Source: an uncultured Lachnospiraceae bacterium
GTDB taxonomy: Bacteria; Bacillota; Clostridia; Lachnospirales; Lachnospiraceae
DNA: 64,000 nucleotides
Assembly (NCBI GenBank): GCA_947625755.1
Contig: CANQPJ010000002.1
Coordinates: 1 to 64,000, forward strand
Direction: 5' to 3'
Shown here: one piece after another, positions 61,195 through 64,000 of the stretch
Layout: each line of letters starts with the position of its first letter
Numbering within the stretch: the first letter of the stretch is position 1
The notes under the pieces: model-generated
The model's input: only the letters and a program-made list of their open reading frames with translations
The model's database searches: none
What the model was told of the DNA's origin: nothing
Made by a program: the position numbers and the translations under genes

Positions 61195-61814
61195 TAATAA
61201 TATACCTTTTCACTGTCAATATCTGTCATATCCATATGTCCCGGGTAGACCTCCGTTTTTCCCGGAAGTGTCAATAATTTTTCTCTGATAGAGCGGATAA
61301 TTGCAGCCTCACTGCCTCCCGGGAAATCTGTCCTGCCCCGGCTGGCATGAAACAATGTGTCACCACTAAATAAAACTTCGTTTTCAGCCAGATAATAACA
61401 TCCGCTTCCTTTTGTATGCCCCGGTGTCAAAAGAAACTTCATAGATATTCCGGCTACCGTCAGATTTTCTCCATCTTTCAAAAACCTGTCAGCGCAAACA
61501 GATACGGGCTCTCCAAACATGGCGGAAAGATTTGCTCTTTGGTCCAGCAAAAGCCTATCCTCCTCCTCTGATGCAATTACAGGAATATCATATCTTTGTT
61601 TTAAGGCATCCACCGCGCCAATATGGTCATAATGTCCATGCGTAAGAAGGATTGCCTTTGGAATCATTCCCAAATCACTGATATTGGTACTGATTTTTAA
61701 CTGGTCTCCGCCCGGGTCAACAATGAATCCCTCTTTGCTCTCTGTATTCATACACAAATAACAGTTTGTATAACATTCACTGACCAACACACTTCTAATT
61801 TTAATATCTGCCAT
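61194..61814 (-). CDS. MBL-fold hydrolase (glyoxalase II-like)
   Basis: 206 residues from MADIKIRSVLVSECYTNCY (61814), with AGAGAGGAAGAAAG in front; the track start is 13 codons longer. Zinc-binding HGHYDHIGAVDAL, then TPGHTKGSGCYYL, FSGDTLFHASRGRTDFPGG, and a final His in YPGHMD. This is the compact YcbL/glyoxalase II-like type. In Firmicutes it regularly follows rel. Substrate unknown; thioester hydrolysis is plausible. Confidence 0.92.
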   Translation of the reverse strand: MADIKIRSVLVSECYTNCYLCMNTESKEGFIVDPGGDQLKISTNISDLGMIPKAILLTHGHYDHIGAVDALKQRYDIPVIASEEEDRLLLDQRANLSAMFGEPVSVCADRFLKDGENLTVAGISMKFLLTPGHTKGSGCYYLAENEVLFSGDTLFHASRGRTDFPGGSEAAIIRSIREKLLTLPGKTEVYPGHMDMTDIDSEKVYY

Positions 61815-61868
61815 CTTTCTTCCTCTCTCTATTTCACCGGAACCATAATTCATCTGCTATTATAGCTA

Positions 61869-64000
61869 TTAACTACTGGTTCTCTCAATATCAATAATAC
61901 TGTCTATTGTCCGAATCTTCGAAATCAGACTATTTAATTCCTCTGTGCCCTGAATTGCAAACGTCATGGATATGGTTGCAATATCCGATTTACTGGTTCT
62001 ACTGTTAATACTATTTACATCAATGTTTCTCTCCGTAAATATCTTTGACAAATCAGTCAGAATACCAACCCGGTTATTCGCATATATAACGATTTCCGTC
62101 ATATATTTTCCATCATTTGACCCTTCATCTGCAGCCCAGCTTGCCTCAATCAATCTGCCCCGTTCAATATCCGGCAGGTTAATAATATTAATACAATCTG
62201 TCCGGTGGATAGAAACGCCTCTGCCTCTGGTGACAAATCCTACTATTTCATCCCCCGGAACAGGACTGCAGCATTTTGAAAAACGAACTGCCACATCATC
62301 CATTCCCTCAACAATAATCCCGCTTTTAGAGGCGCTTTTTCTGTCCTCATTATTTTTTGCAGTATTTGCCTCTCTGATAATATCTTCATCCGTCAATTCT
62401 GTTACATGGTCTTTTTCATATTCTGCCAAAAGTTTATTTACAATCTGACCTTCCTTTAATCCGCCATGTCCAACCGAAGCAATTAAGGATTCCCAGTTTT
62501 TATAACTGTATTTGAGACGAACCTTCTCCATATAATCCGGCTTTAACAGATTCGATAAAACAATTCCCTTTGTCTTACAGTATTTTTCAATCAGTTCCTT
62601 TCCCTTAATAATATTTTCTTCTTTATTCTGCTGTTTAAACCAAATATTAATTTTATTTTTTGCCTGTGTGCTTTTGACAATCTTTAACCAGTCCATACTT
62701 GGTCCTGTGGAATTGTTTGAAGTGACAATCTCCACTCTGTCGCCATTTTGAATTTTGTAGTCAATATTTACCATCTTTCCATTGACTCTGGCGCCCACCA
62801 TTTTATTGCCGACAGCGCTGTGAATACTGTATGCAAAATCAATTGGGGTTGAACCACTGGGCAGATTTTTTACGTCTCCATTTGGTGTGAAACAATATAC
62901 ACGTTCAGAGAACATGTTCAAATCATCCTTCAACAGATTAATAAATTCATGGTTATCCGACATATCCCTCTGCCATTCAAGAATCTGTCTCAACCATGCA
63001 ATTTTCTGCTCCTCATTATCACCATCACCCGTAATATTTTCTTTGTACTTCCAATGCGCAGCAATACCATATTCGGCAGTCTTATGCATTTCAAAAGTAC
63101 GAATCTGTATTTCAAAAGGCTGACCGTTCGGACCAATCAGTGTGGTATGAAGAGATTGATACATATTCTGCTTTGGCATGGCAATATAATCTTTAAAACG
63201 TCCCGGTACCGGCGTATATTTTTCATGAATAATACCAAGGGCACCATAGCAATCCATAACACTATCGACTATAATACGAACAGCAAACACATCATAAATC
63301 TGATCCAATGTTTTATTTTGCATTGTCATTTTTTTATATATGCTGAAATAATGCTTTACCCTGCCATCGATTGTCGCCTTAATTCCTGCTTTTTCTATAT
63401 ATCCTGCCACTTCAGCAATGAGACTGCTCATAAACTCTTCCCTATGTTCCAGTCTTTCATGGACACCTGTTACCAGTTCATTGTATTGTTCCGGTTGCAA
63501 ATATCTCAAAGCAAGGTCGTCCAGCTCTATCTTAATCTTGGAAATACCCAGCCGGTCTGCAATCGGAGCATAGATGTCCATCGTTTCCCTGGACTTCTCC
63601 TTCTGTTTTTCCGGTGTCATATACATCAGAGTACGCATATTGTGAAGTCGGTCAGCAAGTTTAATCAGAATTACTCTTATATCTTTTGCCATGGCAAGAA
63701 ACATTTTCCGAAGATTTTCTGCCTGTTTTTCCACTTTATCTACATCATAGTCTAATTTGGTCAGCTTGGTAACGCCATCTACCAAATCTGTTACCTCTTC
63801 ACCGAATTCCTCCACCATAATGGCTCTTGTAACAGAAGTATCTTCCATGACATCATGCAGAAGTCCCGCCATAATTGACTCCTTATCCAATTCTAAATCA
63901 GCCAGAATAATTGCAGTATGAAGAGGATGAATAATATATGGTTCTCCGGACTTTCTTTTTTGCTCTCCATGGGAAGCTCTTGCAAACTTATATGCCTTCT
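61869..64000 (-). CDS. rel: Bifunctional (p)ppGpp synthetase/hydrolase, 5' end outside window
   Basis: The frame stays open to the window edge beyond the track's start (KAYKFARASHGEQKRKSGEPYIIHPLHTAIILADLELDKES), so the true start is outside. RelA/SpoT homologue controlling the stringent response. HD hydrolase motif with HDVMEDT; synthetase region FAVRIIVDSVMDCYGALGIIHEKYTPVPGRFKDYIAMPKQNMYQSLHTTL; TGS domain VYCFTPNGDVKNLPSGSTPIDFAYSIHSAVG; zinc-finger-like CCSPVPGDEIVGF and a C-terminal ACT domain (VIYANNRVGILTDLSKIFTERNIDVNSIN). Both catalytic halves appear intact. First visible gene of rel-MBL-hemZ-hisS-aspS. Confidence 0.97.
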   Translation of the reverse strand, partial: KAYKFARASHGEQKRKSGEPYIIHPLHTAIILADLELDKESIMAGLLHDVMEDTSVTRAIMVEEFGEEVTDLVDGVTKLTKLDYDVDKVEKQAENLRKMFLAMAKDIRVILIKLADRLHNMRTLMYMTPEKQKEKSRETMDIYAPIADRLGISKIKIELDDLALRYLQPEQYNELVTGVHERLEHREEFMSSLIAEVAGYIEKAGIKATIDGRVKHYFSIYKKMTMQNKTLDQIYDVFAVRIIVDSVMDCYGALGIIHEKYTPVPGRFKDYIAMPKQNMYQSLHTTLIGPNGQPFEIQIRTFEMHKTAEYGIAAHWKYKENITGDGDNEEQKIAWLRQILEWQRDMSDNHEFINLLKDDLNMFSERVYCFTPNGDVKNLPSGSTPIDFAYSIHSAVGNKMVGARVNGKMVNIDYKIQNGDRVEIVTSNNSTGPSMDWLKIVKSTQAKNKINIWFKQQNKEENIIKGKELIEKYCKTKGIVLSNLLKPDYMEKVRLKYSYKNWESLIASVGHGGLKEGQIVNKLLAEYEKDHVTELTDEDIIREANTAKNNEDRKSASKSGIIVEGMDDVAVRFSKCCSPVPGDEIVGFVTRGRGVSIHRTDCINIINLPDIERGRLIEASWAADEGSNDGKYMTEIVIYANNRVGILTDLSKIFTERNIDVNSINSRTSKSDIATISMTFAIQGTEELNSLISKIRTIDSIIDIERTSS

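Noticed and set aside
62949-63755. 268-residue plus-strand ORF
   Set aside because: Entirely antisense to rel, low-complexity Ile/His/Phe composition typical of a shadow frame.

Overview
The window reads as the chromosome of an AT-rich, Gram-positive anaerobe, most likely a member of the Lachnospiraceae (Clostridia). This rests on the NifU-like/GGGtGRT pair, DUF5721 and DUF5688 proteins, HemZ, a CIRCE element, strong AAGGAGG ribosome sites and Big_2/F5_8C/BspA-type surface proteins. No species can be named from the sequence.

The window has two parts. Bases 1 to about 23.7 kb, where every gene is on the minus strand, are an accessory element with plasmid and conjugation character. Read in the direction of transcription it holds: ssb, a MoxR-like AAA+ ATPase, an orphan DNA methylase and a class III Fic protein; then a CobT-like metallopeptidase (no VWA domain, possible frameshift) with a small protein and a VirD4-type coupling protein; then a Phd/PIN toxin-antitoxin pair; then three small hypothetical/DUF5688 genes; then a DUF4160/DUF2442 pair; then an origin with 22-bp and 12-bp iterons and a Rep_3 initiator; then secreted proteins, a class II Fic protein and a 1475-residue Cna-B surface protein with a sortase signal. 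No integrase or relaxase is visible, so the element probably continues past the left edge.

Two shared regulatory layouts run through the element and are the most novel part of the window. (1) Three promoters (TTGACA/T, 17 bp, TAATAT/TATGAT) at 13.8, 19.1 and 23.5 kb each start transcription at a nearly identical 57-63 nt leader that folds into a hairpin followed by 7-8 U. Further terminator-like hairpins sit just before several ribosome sites. Together these suggest element-wide attenuation or antitermination. (2) Four other promoters (4.6, 8.85, 10.2 and 11.0 kb) share a 21-bp motif, GGTGGTGGATGTGGTGATT on the minus strand, lying over the -35 position exactly 17 bp from a TAnnnT box. They serve the surface genes, a small hypothetical gene and the rep region.

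From 23.7 to 64 kb the genes are mainly core: GGGtGRT/NifU-like, a large Big_2/F5_8C surface protein, asd, tRNA-Thr(CGU), a DUF5721 gene that looks leaderless, htpG behind a CIRCE operator, a beta-CASP RNase-like enzyme, dus, argH, proA, an EndA-like lipoprotein, leuB-ilvD-ilvB-serC-serA, tgt-yajC, aroC, a BspA-type LRR protein, glyA, a cysteine-rich protein, and rel-MBL-hemZ-hisS-aspS. The biosynthetic genes together serve branched-chain amino acids, serine/glycine, the aspartate family, arginine, proline and chorismate.

Two inverted copies of a composite dispersed element (head, about five 74-bp repeats, tail) lie at 37.5-37.9 and 50.5-50.9 kb and flank proA to aroC. A strongly palindromic 170-bp element precedes argH.
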